Below are positions 13,785-14,289 of a stretch of 14,289 nucleotides of DNA, in pieces (position 1 is the first letter of the stretch; each line of letters opens with the position of its first letter). This stretch comes from Nitrospiraceae bacterium (GTDB lineage Bacteria > Nitrospirota > Thermodesulfovibrionia > Thermodesulfovibrionales > UBA9159). Below the pieces are notes generated by a model. That model did not search any database and was not told the origin of the DNA. It worked only from the letters and a program-made list of their open reading frames with translations. A program made the position numbers and the translations under genes. The stretch lies in assembly GCA_003453735.1 (NCBI GenBank), contig DMNE01000139.1, positions 1-14,289 on the forward strand, read 5' to 3'.

Positions 13785-14289
13785 TTACATTAATTCATCA
13801 ATGAATTTTTCGATTGACTGAACCGCCCCCGGATGCCTCATGATAAGAAGCTCAGCGCCCGCGATGAGAAGGGCGCCCGCAGTGCTCGCCTCCCATGCAA
13901 TGCCCCGTTCCCGAAGCGAACCCCAGAGTGGCAGATCGGACTCAGGAGCCTGTGTTTCCTTTATCTTCCACACATACATTCCAACATCTCCCAAGAGGGG
14001 AGGCTGCATGGTCGTATCATTCTGGGTCAGGGCTGCAAGCCGAATCCTTTCCATAACCGAATAAGTATACTCAATACCATATCCCAAGGCAGAACACATG
14101 GGATCGGTTATCAGTCTCTCTTTGTCAAACCCCATCTGAGTTATGAGGATGTTGAGCTGCTTGGAAAGGTTGATATCGAGTTCCGACATGGCGATCAGTT
14201 TGAGATTGTTCGCCATAGCAGCCGCGACAATAGTCTTATAATTTGCTTCCTGTGCCTTTCCGATAATGCAGTTTTTGTCCTTTGCAGCC
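13785..14289 (-). CDS. acsD: Corrinoid iron-sulfur protein small subunit (CODH/ACS delta), 5' end outside window
   Basis: About 167 C-terminal residues of a roughly 310-residue protein are visible; the frame is open to the window edge (KDKNCIIGKAQEANY precedes the first internal Met). The segment is the second part of the AcsD TIM barrel, with LITDPMCSALGYGIEY, TMQPPLLGDVGMYVWK, GIAWEASTAGALLIAGAELLIMRHP and the end SIEKFIDELM. AcsD pairs with AcsC to form the cobamide-binding interface and contact the methyltransferase AcsE. It precedes acsC by 12 bases. ORFs starting at the Met at 14216 would be artefacts, as coding clearly extends further upstream. Confidence 0.92.
   Translation of the reverse strand, partial: AAKDKNCIIGKAQEANYKTIVAAAMANNLKLIAMSELDINLSKQLNILITQMGFDKERLITDPMCSALGYGIEYTYSVMERIRLAALTQNDTTMQPPLLGDVGMYVWKIKETQAPESDLPLWGSLRERGIAWEASTAGALLIAGAELLIMRHPGAVQSIEKFIDELM

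Noticed and set aside
1..14289. CRISPR arrays, defence systems, insertion sequences or prophage genes
   Set aside because: No regularly spaced repeats, Cas-like proteins, transposases or phage genes could be seen on either strand.

Overview
All recognisable genes in this window read on the minus strand. Gene content points to an anaerobic bacterium that fixes or oxidises C1 units by the Wood-Ljungdahl pathway, perhaps of the Nitrospirota, Desulfobacterota or a related group. The taxon is an inference from gene families only; no rRNA or other decisive marker is present.

Right part (about 14289 down to 8045): the core carbonyl branch of the Wood-Ljungdahl pathway, transcribed in the order acsD (corrinoid Fe-S protein small subunit, cut by the window edge), acsC (corrinoid Fe-S protein large subunit), acsB (acetyl-CoA synthase) and acsA/cooS (Ni-CO dehydrogenase). 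All diagnostic cluster ligands are visible: the A-cluster cysteines of AcsB, the N-terminal 4Fe-4S cysteines of AcsC, and the B, C and D cluster ligands of the CODH. A strong intrinsic terminator follows acsA. A perfect inverted repeat lies over a possible internal promoter between acsC and acsB.

Middle part (about 8040 down to 5264): a small cysteine-rich protein gene, a stretch with no recognised content apart from one weakly supported small ORF, then proS (prolyl-tRNA synthetase). Next comes a well formed control region: a sigma70-type promoter, a TPP riboswitch and an intrinsic terminator directly before thiS.

Thiamine operon (5258 down to 1673): thiS, thiG, an uncharacterised six-helix membrane protein, thiE and thiC. 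TPP should shut the whole unit off by premature termination. ThiS and ThiG make the thiazole moiety, ThiC the pyrimidine, and ThiE joins them. thiD, thiF and thiH or thiO are not here and must lie elsewhere.

Left part (1672 down to 1): looks like decaying sequence. It holds a structured region that may be a group II intron relic, the C-terminal fragment of a PqqD-like protein, a response-regulator receiver domain that has lost its acidic pocket, two adjacent strong hairpins, and possibly the start of a gene running off the left edge. I found no CRISPR array, intact transposon, tRNA or rRNA. The features least explained by known biology are the membrane protein inside the thiamine operon, the small cysteine-rich protein, and the operator-like repeat inside the acs operon.
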